DNA from: Saprospiraceae bacterium
GTDB taxonomy: Bacteria > Bacteroidota > Bacteroidia > Chitinophagales > Saprospiraceae
Length of the DNA: 64,000 nt
Reading direction: 5' to 3'
Assembly (NCBI GenBank): GCA_029251525.1
Contig: JAQXDE010000014.1
Coordinates: 149,147-213,146 of the forward strand
This document shows, piece after piece, positions 27,212 through 35,494 of the stretch. Positions within the stretch are counted from its first letter, which is position 1; every line of letters begins with the position of its first letter. The notes beneath the pieces are model-generated. The model was not told where the DNA came from and did no database searches. It saw only the letters and a list, made by a program, of their open reading frames with translations. The translations under genes were made by a program, and so were the position numbers.

Positions 27212-28369
27212 ATGATAATGTCAGAGCATCAATCAGAAACCAAAAGTACCAACCTTAATACCATTGAAGAAGCTATCGCTGATATAAAGGCGGGTAAAGT
27301 TATTATCGTTGTGGATGACGAAGATCGTGAGAATGAAGGTGATTTTATTTGTGCTGCTGAGTGCATCACTCCTGAGATTATCAACTTTATGGCAACTCAC
27401 GGGAGGGGCTTAATTTGTACTCCAATCGATGAAAATCGGGCAGACGAGTTGGATTTACCCATGATGGTTCGTTCCAATACAGCATTACATGAAACGGCGT
27501 TTACTGTTTCCATCGATTTAATTGGCCAAGGTTGCACCACTGGAATTTCAGCTTATGATAGATCAACAGGAATTAAAGCCATTATCAATCCTAAGACTAA
27601 AAGTACAGATTTTGCGCGACCTGGACATATTTTTCCATTACGTGCAAAGTCTGGTGGAGTCCTTCGTCGCACTGGACATACAGAGGCAGCAATTGATTTA
27701 GCTAAAATAGCTGGATTCTACCCTGCAGGTGTTTTAGTTGAAATTTTGAATGAAGATGGCTCTATGGCAAGATTACCTGAATTGATAGAAATTGCGACAA
27801 AGTTTGATTTAAAATTAATTAGCATCAAAGACCTGGTAGCTTACCGAATGCGAACGGAACGAATTATTAAAAAAGAATTAGAAGTAAAATTGTCAACAAA
27901 ATTTGGAGACTTTGAAGTAGTAGCATTTACCCAAGTAACAACTGGCGACACTCATTTAGCTATCAAAAAAGGAGAATGGAAAATAGACGATCCAGTTTTA
28001 ATTCGAGTTCATTCCTCAACCAACACTGGCGATATTTTAGGAACTCTATTCAAAGGTTATGGAACACAATTGCAAAGATCTCTGGAAATGATTGAAAAAG
28101 AAGAACAAGGAATGTTGCTCTACATGAGACATAATCACGAAGATGATTCTTTATTAAGTTCCTTGAAAGAAATAAAAAGAGAAAAAGAAACTGGCGAAAA
28201 GATACTCGGAGAAGGAACTCAAAGTATGGAACAAAGGGATTACGGAATTGGTGCACAAATACTTCGAGAGTTAAATGTTACCAAAATTAGGCTTATCACG
28301 AATAGTCCAAAGAGGAGAATTGGTTTGATTGGATATGGTTTAGAAATAGTGGAAAACGTTGGATATTAA
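27212..28369 (+). CDS. ribBA: RibBA: 3,4-dihydroxy-2-butanone-4-phosphate synthase fused to a degenerate GTP cyclohydrolase II
   Basis: A 385-residue riboflavin-pathway protein. The N-terminal RibB half (about 12-215) is intact: VVDDEDRENEGDF binds metal and ribulose 5-phosphate, and RPGHIFPLRAKSGGVLRRTG and GHTEAA complete the site. In the C-terminal RibA half (about 220-385) the zinc motif, normally HSxCxTGD...CDCxxQL, reads RVHSSTNTGDILGTLFKGYG followed by TQLQ, so all three zinc cysteines are gone. The EGRG-type segment is also missing (YMRHNHEDDS). The distal RDYGIGAQIL and ITNSPKR segments persist. The protein should make the four-carbon riboflavin precursor but probably not open GTP. 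Starts at 27212 or 27218 are equally possible. Confidence 0.93.
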   Translation: MIMSEHQSETKSTNLNTIEEAIADIKAGKVIIVVDDEDRENEGDFICAAECITPEIINFMATHGRGLICTPIDENRADELDLPMMVRSNTALHETAFTVSIDLIGQGCTTGISAYDRSTGIKAIINPKTKSTDFARPGHIFPLRAKSGGVLRRTGHTEAAIDLAKIAGFYPAGVLVEILNEDGSMARLPELIEIATKFDLKLISIKDLVAYRMRTERIIKKELEVKLSTKFGDFEVVAFTQVTTGDTHLAIKKGEWKIDDPVLIRVHSSTNTGDILGTLFKGYGTQLQRSLEMIEKEEQGMLLYMRHNHEDDSLLSSLKEIKREKETGEKILGEGTQSMEQRDYGIGAQILRELNVTKIRLITNSPKRRIGLIGYGLEIVENVGY

Positions 28370-28380
28370 AATTAGCACCG

Positions 28381-28413
28381 CTCCGATGACTAAAGAGAAA
28401 TTAGTCATTGGAG
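28381..28413. repeat. 13-bp hairpin between ribBA and the VTC-domain gene
   Basis: Arms 28381-28393 and 28401-28413 pair with a single G-T wobble around a 7-base loop. No T run follows, so it may be a processing or weak termination signal. It covers the upstream TTG codon at 28408, which supports the later ATG as the true start of the next gene. Confidence 0.5.
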
Positions 28414-28428
28414 CCGTCTCAAAAAACT

Positions 28429-29064
28429 ATGCGATACGAACGAAAATATAAAATAGAAAATATCAGCTATTCCCTAGTGGAACAATCTATTCGATTACAC
28501 CCTGCAGGTTTTCAAAAACTATTTCCAGATCGACAAGTCAATAATATTTATTTTGACACTTCAAACTGGACGACATTTAAGGAAAATGTAATGGGTATAG
28601 CGAAACGAAGAAAGTATAGAGTTCGGTGGTACGGTGACAATTTACAGATGATTCATAAACCTACTTTTGAAATAAAATTAAAGTCCAACCAACTCGGAGA
28701 TAAAATATCCTACCCCATTACACCTTTCCACTTATCTAACCTTAGTTCTCCGACCAAAGAAATCCAATCTCTTTCGGAGGCAGTGTCACCTCTCGTACCT
28801 ACTTTATTAAATTCATATCATAGATCCTACTTCGGTACCCCTGATGGTAAATTTCGGCTTACACTTGATCGAAAATTGCGTTATTTTTCTTTGTTAAATA
28901 ACTTGATATTCAATACATACAGAATTGAAGGTGAAGAGATTGTAATGGAGTTAAAGTATGATGAGCAACTTGATTTAGCTACAGATAGAATTACTCAACA
29001 TTTCCCATTCAGAATGACGAAAAGTTCAAAATATGTAACCGGTATTGAATTAGTAAATAGTTGA
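28429..29064 (+). CDS. VTC-type polyphosphate polymerase domain protein
   Basis: A 211-residue protein starting at the ATG of MRYERKYKIE; an in-frame TTG at 28408 would add seven residues but lies inside a hairpin. The RYERKY opening, NNIYFDT, KRRKYRVRWYG (about 62-72), FEIKLKSN (about 83-90), LTLDRKLRY and VMELKYDE strands form the basic tunnel of the triphosphate-tunnel/VTC4 fold, with the expected alternating Arg/Lys and Glu. Family members make or bind polyphosphate. There is no membrane segment and no partner CotH or DUF4956 gene beside it, which are common companions. Enzyme activity is inferred. Confidence 0.82.
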   Translation: MRYERKYKIENISYSLVEQSIRLHPAGFQKLFPDRQVNNIYFDTSNWTTFKENVMGIAKRRKYRVRWYGDNLQMIHKPTFEIKLKSNQLGDKISYPITPFHLSNLSSPTKEIQSLSEAVSPLVPTLLNSYHRSYFGTPDGKFRLTLDRKLRYFSLLNNLIFNTYRIEGEEIVMELKYDEQLDLATDRITQHFPFRMTKSSKYVTGIELVNS

Positions 29065-29133
29065 CATATCAAAAAAACAGCGCTAACGCTTAAAGCATTG
29101 ACACCGTCCTGATATAGTATTAATCAAAGCATT

Positions 29134-30189
29134 CTAAAATCGAGGACACAAAACGCTATTATTTTCAAAATCTCCAAAATAACTAATCGACAATTCAAAA
29201 GCTCCTTGACCTTGATGATAATTTGTCAAATCTTGAAAATTTGCATCATAACTCACTCCAAATAAAAAGTTTCCTTTTTGCAAACCTGCCATCAAAACTA
29301 AAGCATCCATACCTAAATTATTATCCTCATTAGCAACTGGTCGAAACCAACCCCCAATGTAAAATGAATTATTGGAATAATCATTTAATATGATTCGAAC
29401 ATTTGTTCCAGCATTAATTTCCAAATGTGGACCTTGTTTTGCAACTAGGACTCTTGGTAAAAATGATAAAATATCACCTACCGGAAGTTCGGCACTTAAT
29501 TGAGTAGAATATCTTGAGTATAATTTCTCAGAAGTGAAACTATCTCCATTCGCATCAACCTCATCTTTATAAAAAGAAATTTCAGGTTGAGTGATATGAT
29601 GCATCGCAAAACCAGCATAAAATGATTTTCTCGCCTTTGATATGTATGCGTAATTAATACCTATTGACAAATCCCCATAAGAAAAATTATTGATGGGTAA
29701 ATCTTCATCAGTATCAAATGTATAACCATCTAAGCCATTAAACTGATCTCCAAAAGTAAGTTGTTCATAATTCACATTACGCTGAGAGAGAGCTCCTTGA
29801 ATTCCAATCGTCAAGAATTGTTTATTATCATAATCTAGTCCTTTATGATATGCTCCAGAAATAGCTATTTGCTGTGTACTAAAATCAATACCACTTACTT
29901 TATCTCTAAAAAACACCAAACCCACTGCGGCTGCATCTTTATATTGCGAATTACTCTTTACTCTAAACCTGACATCTAATTCTGTTGCAAAGGTTCGAAA
30001 AGGCGAATCTAGCACTCTTCTCCATTGATCTCTATAGATATTAGAAAAACGATATCTTCCATTATACGCTCCTGTTAAAGCAGGATTAAGTGTCAAAGGA
30101 GAAGAATAAAACTGAGAAAAGTGTTTGTCTTGAGCAGACAAATCAACTAAAAATAAGATCGCTAGAATAAAAATATAAAATTGCTTCAT
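29134..30189 (-). CDS. PorP/SprF-family type IX secretion outer-membrane protein
   Basis: A 351-residue protein from the ATG at 30189, where a clean signal peptide begins (MKQFYIFILAILFLVDLSAQ); a longer frame to 30264 adds 25 residues without a signal and is less likely. The mature start DKHFSQFYSSPLTLNPALTGAYNG and YRDQWRRV are hallmarks of PorP/SprF proteins, predicted 14-strand-like barrels that help export or anchor T9SS adhesins such as SprB. Such genes often sit next to their giant substrate; here the nearest gliding-type proteins are 15-25 kb away. Confidence 0.92.
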   Translation of the reverse strand: MKQFYIFILAILFLVDLSAQDKHFSQFYSSPLTLNPALTGAYNGRYRFSNIYRDQWRRVLDSPFRTFATELDVRFRVKSNSQYKDAAAVGLVFFRDKVSGIDFSTQQIAISGAYHKGLDYDNKQFLTIGIQGALSQRNVNYEQLTFGDQFNGLDGYTFDTDEDLPINNFSYGDLSIGINYAYISKARKSFYAGFAMHHITQPEISFYKDEVDANGDSFTSEKLYSRYSTQLSAELPVGDILSFLPRVLVAKQGPHLEINAGTNVRIILNDYSNNSFYIGGWFRPVANEDNNLGMDALVLMAGLQKGNFLFGVSYDANFQDLTNYHQGQGAFELSISYFGDFENNSVLCPRF

Positions 30190-30438
30190 AATCGATATTA
30201 AATAAAAGTTTAAGTTCGCAAAAGTAAGGAATGAATTAGACATTTTTTCAACGGTCTTATCCAAGATTTATTATTTGTTAAATAATGCCAATTGAGAAAT
30301 TGAATTATTGGGGGAAAGAAAATTTTATCTACATTTTGATGGTAAGTTGTTAAACAACATAGATTCAAGAATTGAACCGAAATATATTTTTCAAAAAAAA
30401 ATTACACCAATGGAATTATAATATTAAATTGATATTTA

Positions 30439-30795
30439 ATGAATAAAAGCAGATTTCTCTTTCTCTTATTTATTAAAATAAATATTACAATGACCTCTTT
30501 CAAAAAAGATGATGATTAAGGAGGAGATATTACCTTAGATTGCAGTGATATATAATATTCTACAACAACTACTGCTTTTCTTACTACCAGTTGCACAACT
30601 TTCTGGCTCTCACGATGCGGCTTTTGTTAACGTAGATTAAACCACCTATGCAGGTATTGAAACTTTAGCGAAAGATGGCACTTTGGAAACTCAAGTTATT
30701 ACAGACATGATTATGCCAAAAGCCAGCCCCCTTTAAGTCAAATCCAACTGAATCAATTTCAATATTGGATCGATGAAAGTGCACCTAATAATTAA
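30439..30795 (+). pseudogene. Decayed cytochrome-domain lipoprotein gene (copy 1)
   Basis: Reading across frames gives a short lipoprotein of a Bacteroidota cytochrome-like family: MNKSRFLFLLFI... KKDDD, stop, GGDITLDCSDI, stop, YSTTTTAFLTTSCTT, frameshift, SGSHDAAFVNVD, stop, TTYAGIETLAKDGTLETQVI and MPKASP, frameshift, LSQIQLNQFQYWIDESAPNN. Intact relatives carry C-x(n)-SGCHDA, where the CH binds haem, and end in CWIDxGAPNN. Here the haem cysteine is Ser and the CW cysteine is Tyr, on top of three stops and two frameshifts. The stem-loop terminator behind it is still perfect, which points to fairly recent loss. Confidence 0.75.
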
Positions 30796-30815
30796 AGGAC
30801 TTTATTAATAATCTG

Positions 30816-30852
30816 AAAAGCCGAAATATGTAATCACATTTCGGCTTTTTTG
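30816..30852 (+). terminator. Intact terminator behind the decayed gene
   Basis: AAAAGCCGAAAT and ATTTCGGCTTTT arms (30816-30827 and 30838-30849) enclose a 10-base loop and end in a T run. It should have served the pseudogene at 30439-30795. Confidence 0.85.
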
Positions 30853-30863
30853 GTATAAGTAAA

Positions 30864-31024
30864 AATGACCTGACTACTTATTTTAAATTTCCAGTTTACT
30901 TCAATAGTGAAACTTTATAAAAAGAAGTTCTAACTGATCAAAAAATGCCGCCAATTGGTTCTTTATAGAAGAACAATTAGGATAGATTTATTCCTGCCGA
31001 GTTAATGAACCCCAGAATAATTAA
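30864..31024 (+). pseudogene. Decayed, 5'-truncated cytochrome-domain gene (copy 2)
   Basis: A second remnant of the same family: NDLTTY, divergent bases, ETL, stop, KEVLTDQKMPPIGSL, then after a frameshift EEQLG, stop, IYSCRVNEPQNN and a terminal stop. It parallels copy 1 (TTYAGIE..., MPKASP, LSQIQLNQ..., SAPNN). The N-terminal and haem-motif part is absent. Two adjacent copies in decay suggest an old tandem duplication of a small haem or electron-transfer lipoprotein. Confidence 0.6.
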
Positions 31025-31105
31025 TAATAGTTTAGTCACTATTGTGATGTAAAGAGGCCTTCTAAAAGGATGTATTAGCAAGCCTTAAATATTATAGTCA
31101 TGAAC

Positions 31106-31417
31106 TTATTTTTTTTTGTTTTGCTGTTCTTTTTCAAAATGGTTATAAAGTGTATTGATAAATGCCAGAACAATCCCTATTCCGAGGAAAATATAAAAGA
31201 TAGTGAACATTTTACCTTCTTCTGTTTGAGGAGAAAAATCTCCATAACCAATAGTGGTCAAAGTTATTATTGAAAAATAAAGTGAATCTAAATAGTCCCA
31301 TCCTTCTAAATGATGATATACCATCGTTCCAAAAAAAAGGATAAAAAATGTTGTACCCAACAGATCTCTATACTCCGGGTCTTTCAAAAAATTAACGAAA
31401 GTTCTGATAAATACCAT
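31106..31417 (-). CDS. Two-helix potassium channel protein
   Basis: A 103-residue protein of the ion-channel (pfam07885) family: a first membrane helix (about 18-36), a pore helix, the selectivity filter TLTTIGYGDFSP (about 53-64), and a second helix (about 69-91, MFTIFYIFLGIGIVLAFINT). It should assemble as a tetramer in the inner membrane. There is no regulatory RCK domain; the tail is short and lysine-rich. It is complete and stands alone between a decayed locus and the RluA gene. Confidence 0.9.
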   Translation of the reverse strand: MVFIRTFVNFLKDPEYRDLLGTTFFILFFGTMVYHHLEGWDYLDSLYFSIITLTTIGYGDFSPQTEEGKMFTIFYIFLGIGIVLAFINTLYNHFEKEQQNKKK

Positions 31418-31524
31418 CTTATTCTATTTTCCAAAAATAATAAAAATTGAAATTAGGGAATTATTTAGGATTAAGATAAGATTCAGTTATTTTCTATTAA
31501 GAAGACCAAACTGGTTAAAATTAA

Positions 31525-32415
31525 TCAAGACTGGTATTTTTGCCATCGCCTTTCTTCACGTCTCAGAAGTGTTTCATATTTTTGAGGTACATTGATTTCC
31601 ACCTTCATCTTTTCGTTAGTTTTTGGATGAGAAAAAATCAACTCAACCGCACATAAAAAAAGTCCTTTATGCTTCAATATCATTCCTTCTTTGCCATATA
31701 AAGCATCTCCTAAAATTGGAAATCCTAAACTTGAAAGATGAATTCGTAGTTGATGTGTTCTACCTGTTTGTGGAAATAAATCAATAAGGCTGAGCCATTT
31801 ATTTTTTAAGGAAGGAACTACTTTTATTTTTTCAAAATAGGTAATAGCATCTTTCCCGTCAATTGGTTTTTCCAAAACACCTACCTTCTTTATATCTCCA
31901 ATCACTATAGCTTGATATTTTTTCAAAATTGTTTTTGCCTCAAATTGTTGACTCATCTTCAAATGGGCATATGCAGTTTTTGCCACTAAAAGTAACCCTG
32001 AAGTTGAACTATCCAATCGATGAACTGCTCTTGGTTTTCGTAAGCCATCATTTTCAGTTGACTTAGAAATATTATATAAAAGTGCATTTTCTATTGTTCG
32101 AAATTGATTACCACTTACGATGATGCCAGCTGGTTTGTTGATAACTGCCAAGTATTCATCTTCAAAAATAACATCTAAGTTTAACGGTAAAATTTTAGGT
32201 ATTCTTAGTTCTAAATCTACCCAATCAATTTGATCCCCTGGCTGCACCCATCTTCCAGTCTCAACAGGCTTCCCATTGAGTAAAATTTCATTTCTAAGTA
32301 TAGCTTTTTTGATACCTTTTCGAGAAGGAATATTAGGAAAGATCTTTCGGGCATATTCACTTAATCTTTCTTGAGCAGTATTTGGTGGAACGATATGGGA
32401 ATGAAGAATTTTCAT
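31525..32415 (-). CDS. RluA-family RNA pseudouridine synthase
   Basis: A 296-residue protein from the ATG at 32415; a TTG at 32436 would lie inside an inverted repeat and is rejected. An S4 RNA-binding domain (about 15-70) is followed by the catalytic domain, with the signature RAVHRLDSSTSGLLLVAKT (catalytic Asp135) and the LFPQTGRTHQLRIHLSSLGF segment typical of RluA enzymes. It isomerises uridine in rRNA or tRNA; the exact position cannot be told. It is downstream of a DinB-like gene. Confidence 0.93.
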   Translation of the reverse strand: MKILHSHIVPPNTAQERLSEYARKIFPNIPSRKGIKKAILRNEILLNGKPVETGRWVQPGDQIDWVDLELRIPKILPLNLDVIFEDEYLAVINKPAGIIVSGNQFRTIENALLYNISKSTENDGLRKPRAVHRLDSSTSGLLLVAKTAYAHLKMSQQFEAKTILKKYQAIVIGDIKKVGVLEKPIDGKDAITYFEKIKVVPSLKNKWLSLIDLFPQTGRTHQLRIHLSSLGFPILGDALYGKEGMILKHKGLFLCAVELIFSHPKTNEKMKVEINVPQKYETLLRREERRWQKYQS

Positions 32416-32422
32416 GTTTTTA

Positions 32423-32467
32423 AATTGAATATCCAATATTTAAAGAGGAAATATTGGATATTCAATT
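32423..32467. repeat. Perfect 19-bp inverted repeat between DinB-like and RluA genes
   Basis: Arms 32423-32441 and 32449-32467 are exactly complementary around a 7-base AAAGAGG spacer. It fills the gap between the stop of the DinB-like gene and the start of the RluA gene on the minus strand. The stem is AT-rich with no T tract, so it is not a classical terminator. A DNA operator, an RNA processing stem or a REP-like element are alternatives. Confidence 0.6.
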
Positions 32468-32471
32468 ATTA

Positions 32472-32927
32472 TCAGACCTTTTTTTTCAAAGCAATCATAA
32501 ATCCTAAATGCATTGCTTCGTGCATATTATTAAAGATAATTCCATCCTCTATCGAACTCAAAGTCACATTATAGCTGGTCGTATATTCTTTATATTCTTT
32601 AAAGACTCCATTAGCATAATCATCTTCCATTTTATCCACCAAAATGATCATCTGATTTTTCATAAAATCTAAATCCGTTCGTGTGATGTCGCCATTTGGT
32701 TTGGACCCTTTTCGATATTTCCCAATGAAATCATTGTCGATATCCATAGGCAAACTAGACATTCCATAACAAAGCAATTGCTGTGTTGCAATGATATGTC
32801 CCAAATTCCAAGCAAGATTATTATTGAATCCTTCTGGGATTTCATTAAGCTGTGCTAAATCTAAATTTTCAATTAATTTTAATACATTGTTGCGGGTTAC
32901 CTGCTGGTATTCGAAGTGTTTTTTCAT
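32472..32927 (-). CDS. DinB-superfamily protein
   Basis: A 151-residue four-helix protein of the DinB_2 type. The metal-binding triad is visible as H44 (WNLGHIIATQQ), H136 and H140 (MHEAMHLGF). Members bind a divalent metal and some are thiol (bacillithiol or mycothiol) dependent transferases, but most have no assigned role. It starts 33 bases after the PorV/PorQ-like gene on the same strand. The family call is good, the function unknown. Confidence 0.85.
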   Translation of the reverse strand: MKKHFEYQQVTRNNVLKLIENLDLAQLNEIPEGFNNNLAWNLGHIIATQQLLCYGMSSLPMDIDNDFIGKYRKGSKPNGDITRTDLDFMKNQMIILVDKMEDDYANGVFKEYKEYTTSYNVTLSSIEDGIIFNNMHEAMHLGFMIALKKKV

Positions 32928-32960
32928 CTTAATATATTGATCATTTGTTTTGTGAAATTT

Positions 32961-34076
32961 CTAATTAAAATCTTCCGTGGGTTCTCGTTTCTCAAAATCA
33001 ATCTTCACAGAAAAAATATGCGAATATAATATTTGTGAAACATTTCCAATGTCCGTAAAAGCATAATCTATCGTGAACTTTCCTAAGTGAAAACCAATTC
33101 CCAAATTTGGTTGCAATGTATAAATAATATTATCAGGATTAACATCATCTCTTGATTTCTGAATATTACTGATACCTCCTCGAAGGAATAAAAAATCAGA
33201 ATATCGAGCTTCAAAACCCAAATGTGGATCAATTTGCATCGGACCTGCAGAAATTAAAACATTCCTTTTTCCATCAGTTGTAAAATCTAAATCCAATTCT
33301 GTCACCAGAGAAATTTTAGGTGTAAATTGCCTCATCCATGCAGCTCCTAGAATAATTCTCGGAGTGGTAATTTCTAAGGTACTTGTAGGAATTTCATTCC
33401 CTGTCCTAAGAAAAACGTCTTTTTCATTATCCGATAAATTAAATTCCCAACCATTAAATGTAAATGAAATATCACGAGCCATTAGTCCAAACCTCCAATT
33501 TCCCATCCTATATTGAGACCCCAAATCAATTCCAAAACCCCATGAATTTCCAAAGGTTCCAATTACCCTTCTGATGATTTTTGCATTTCCTCCAACTGAT
33601 AAATTTTTAATAGGTGTTTTTTGAGCATAAGAAAAAATTAATGCATAATCTGCTGCTGAAAATTCTGAAACATTATCATAATTAATTGAGCCATCAGGAC
33701 TTACCAGATAAAAGGTATTTGGAATATTATCAATCCCCAAGCGAATTAGAGAAAAACCAAAGGTAGATTCTTTTTTGGGATCAGCGTTTATTTTTTTAGC
33801 AATGCCGAGGTAGTCATATTTTGCTATTCCTGCAAACCATTCTGCGTGCATAGCAGAAACTTGAAATGGCTTCTCCAATTGAGTTAATCCTGCCGGATTC
33901 CAAAATCCTGCATTAACATCACCCACATTTGCGACAACTGCATTTCCCATTCCATGAGCTCTGGCGCTTACTCCAATTGTCAAAAATTCATTACTATATT
34001 TTGGCGTTTGAGCAGAAAGTTGAAAAGCAAAAATACCTAGTATGAAAATTATAATTATCAGGATCTTAGGATTCAT
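32961..34076 (-). CDS. PorV/PorQ-family outer-membrane protein (second of tandem pair)
   Basis: A 371-residue protein with a signal peptide (ending FQLSAQ). The mature N-terminus KYSNEFLTIGVSARAHGMGN and GFWNPAGLTQLE are diagnostic of the PorV/PorQ/UPF0164 family, FadL-like barrels; PorV is the shuttle that brings T9SS cargo to the sortase PorU. It begins four bases after its paralogue ends and shares the same sequence blocks (NYDNxxxFSAADYAxxFSYAQK). It is shorter than typical PorV and may serve a subset of substrates. Confidence 0.9.
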   Translation of the reverse strand: MNPKILIIIIFILGIFAFQLSAQTPKYSNEFLTIGVSARAHGMGNAVVANVGDVNAGFWNPAGLTQLEKPFQVSAMHAEWFAGIAKYDYLGIAKKINADPKKESTFGFSLIRLGIDNIPNTFYLVSPDGSINYDNVSEFSAADYALIFSYAQKTPIKNLSVGGNAKIIRRVIGTFGNSWGFGIDLGSQYRMGNWRFGLMARDISFTFNGWEFNLSDNEKDVFLRTGNEIPTSTLEITTPRIILGAAWMRQFTPKISLVTELDLDFTTDGKRNVLISAGPMQIDPHLGFEARYSDFLFLRGGISNIQKSRDDVNPDNIIYTLQPNLGIGFHLGKFTIDYAFTDIGNVSQILYSHIFSVKIDFEKREPTEDFN

Positions 34077-34080
34077 TTAT

Positions 34081-35205
34081 TTATTTTGACTTTTGACTTG
34101 CTCTTTTTAAATATTCAAAATCAAGATCAAGCACCATAGAAATCACATGTGAGTAGGTTCCATTTACATTATCTCCTATATCCGTAAAAGCATAATCCAA
34201 ACGAAGTTTATATAGTTTTAACCCTACTCCCATATTAGGCTGTACCGTCCAAAATCGTCTTCCTCCAATATCTGAATCTTCTTGAACATTATTAATCCCT
34301 GCTCTTAAAAATACGAATTTTTTGTAATCTGCTTCAAAGCCAATCGTTGGATCCAAACTAAAAGGATAAGAACTAATAAGAGTATTCCTTTTTCCATCCA
34401 TAAACATATTCATATCTAATTCGGCTGTCAATCCTACTTTTCCAAAATCAAATTTACGAGCTGCTGCTAAAATAATTTGTGGCCGAGTTACCTCTAAGGA
34501 TTTAATAGGAATAGTATTATCTGTTAAATCTAGAATTACTTTTTCATCCTCTGTAAAATTAAAAGACCAAGCATTAAAGGTATTTGAAATATCTTTTAGC
34601 AATGCTCCAAACTTCCATTTTCCTAAATGATATTTTACTGAGGCATCTAAGCCAAAACCCCAAGATTTTGCAAATGGTCCAATAGACCGATGCACCACCT
34701 TTACATTTCCACCCAGAAACAATTCTCCTCTATCCGTATGAACCTTTTGCGCATAGGAAAATAAAAATGCATAATCTGCTGCTGAAAAGGGTTTGATATT
34801 ATCATAATTTACTGAACCATCATCTTCGTAGAGACTTAAAGTATTCGGAATATCGTCTATTCCGAATCTAATCATGGATACCCCAAAAGCTCTTTTATGA
34901 TCATCAAAAGGGATGGCCAAACCTAGGTAATCGTATTTTCCGACTCCACCAAACCACTCTGCATGTTTCGCCCCTATTTGAATTCCTTTTGACATATCTA
35001 TTGAAGCCAAGGCTGCTGGATTCCAAAATCCCGCAGTTACATCATCTACTGATGCGACAAACGAATTACCCATTGCCTGAGCTCTAGCACTCAACCCTAT
35101 AGATAAAAATTCATTACTGTATTTTTGAGAAAAAGACCATTGAATACTTAAAACCAAAAGTAAAAAAACAGGCACGCCTTTTTTTAAATTGTTAAACTGT
35201 TGCAT
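34081..35205 (-). CDS. PorV/PorQ-family outer-membrane protein (first of tandem pair)
   Basis: A 374-residue paralogue of the downstream protein, with signal peptide (ending WSFSQ) and mature KYSNEFLSIGLSARAQAMGN followed by GFWNPAALAS. The C-terminal barrel strands (YKLRLDYAFTDIGD) match the paralogue's FTIDYAFTDIGN. The four-base gap shows co-transcription, and the similarity indicates a local duplication. It probably acts in type IX export or is a related barrel of unknown cargo. Confidence 0.9.
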   Translation of the reverse strand: MQQFNNLKKGVPVFLLLVLSIQWSFSQKYSNEFLSIGLSARAQAMGNSFVASVDDVTAGFWNPAALASIDMSKGIQIGAKHAEWFGGVGKYDYLGLAIPFDDHKRAFGVSMIRFGIDDIPNTLSLYEDDGSVNYDNIKPFSAADYAFLFSYAQKVHTDRGELFLGGNVKVVHRSIGPFAKSWGFGLDASVKYHLGKWKFGALLKDISNTFNAWSFNFTEDEKVILDLTDNTIPIKSLEVTRPQIILAAARKFDFGKVGLTAELDMNMFMDGKRNTLISSYPFSLDPTIGFEADYKKFVFLRAGINNVQEDSDIGGRRFWTVQPNMGVGLKLYKLRLDYAFTDIGDNVNGTYSHVISMVLDLDFEYLKRASQKSK

Positions 35206-35494
35206 TTATATTTTCATTTAATTCTTAGATTGATTTGCTAAGAAGATTTATCTTTTTTTAACGGCAAAAAACAGATTGGAGTATTTGTTAATATTGATTT
35301 TAAATAAAAAAATCACCTATATTTAATTCAATATATGTACCAATTGTAAAAATTCCCTTTTACTTTCTAAAACTTCTATTATTTTAGCCAATAAAACAGG
35401 AAAATGTTGTCACTATCTGATTTTTTATGTCAGCTAAAAAACAAAGGTATTGAATAGAAAAAATTACTTTATAAATTTAAAATTATAAAAAAAA

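Noticed and set aside
30190..30264. 25-residue N-terminal extension of the PorP/SprF-like protein
   Set aside because: The extension precedes a good signal peptide that starts at the later ATG (30189).
32416..32436. TTG start for the RluA-family gene
   Set aside because: It lies within an exact inverted repeat and adds only seven residues before an ATG that gives the normal family start.
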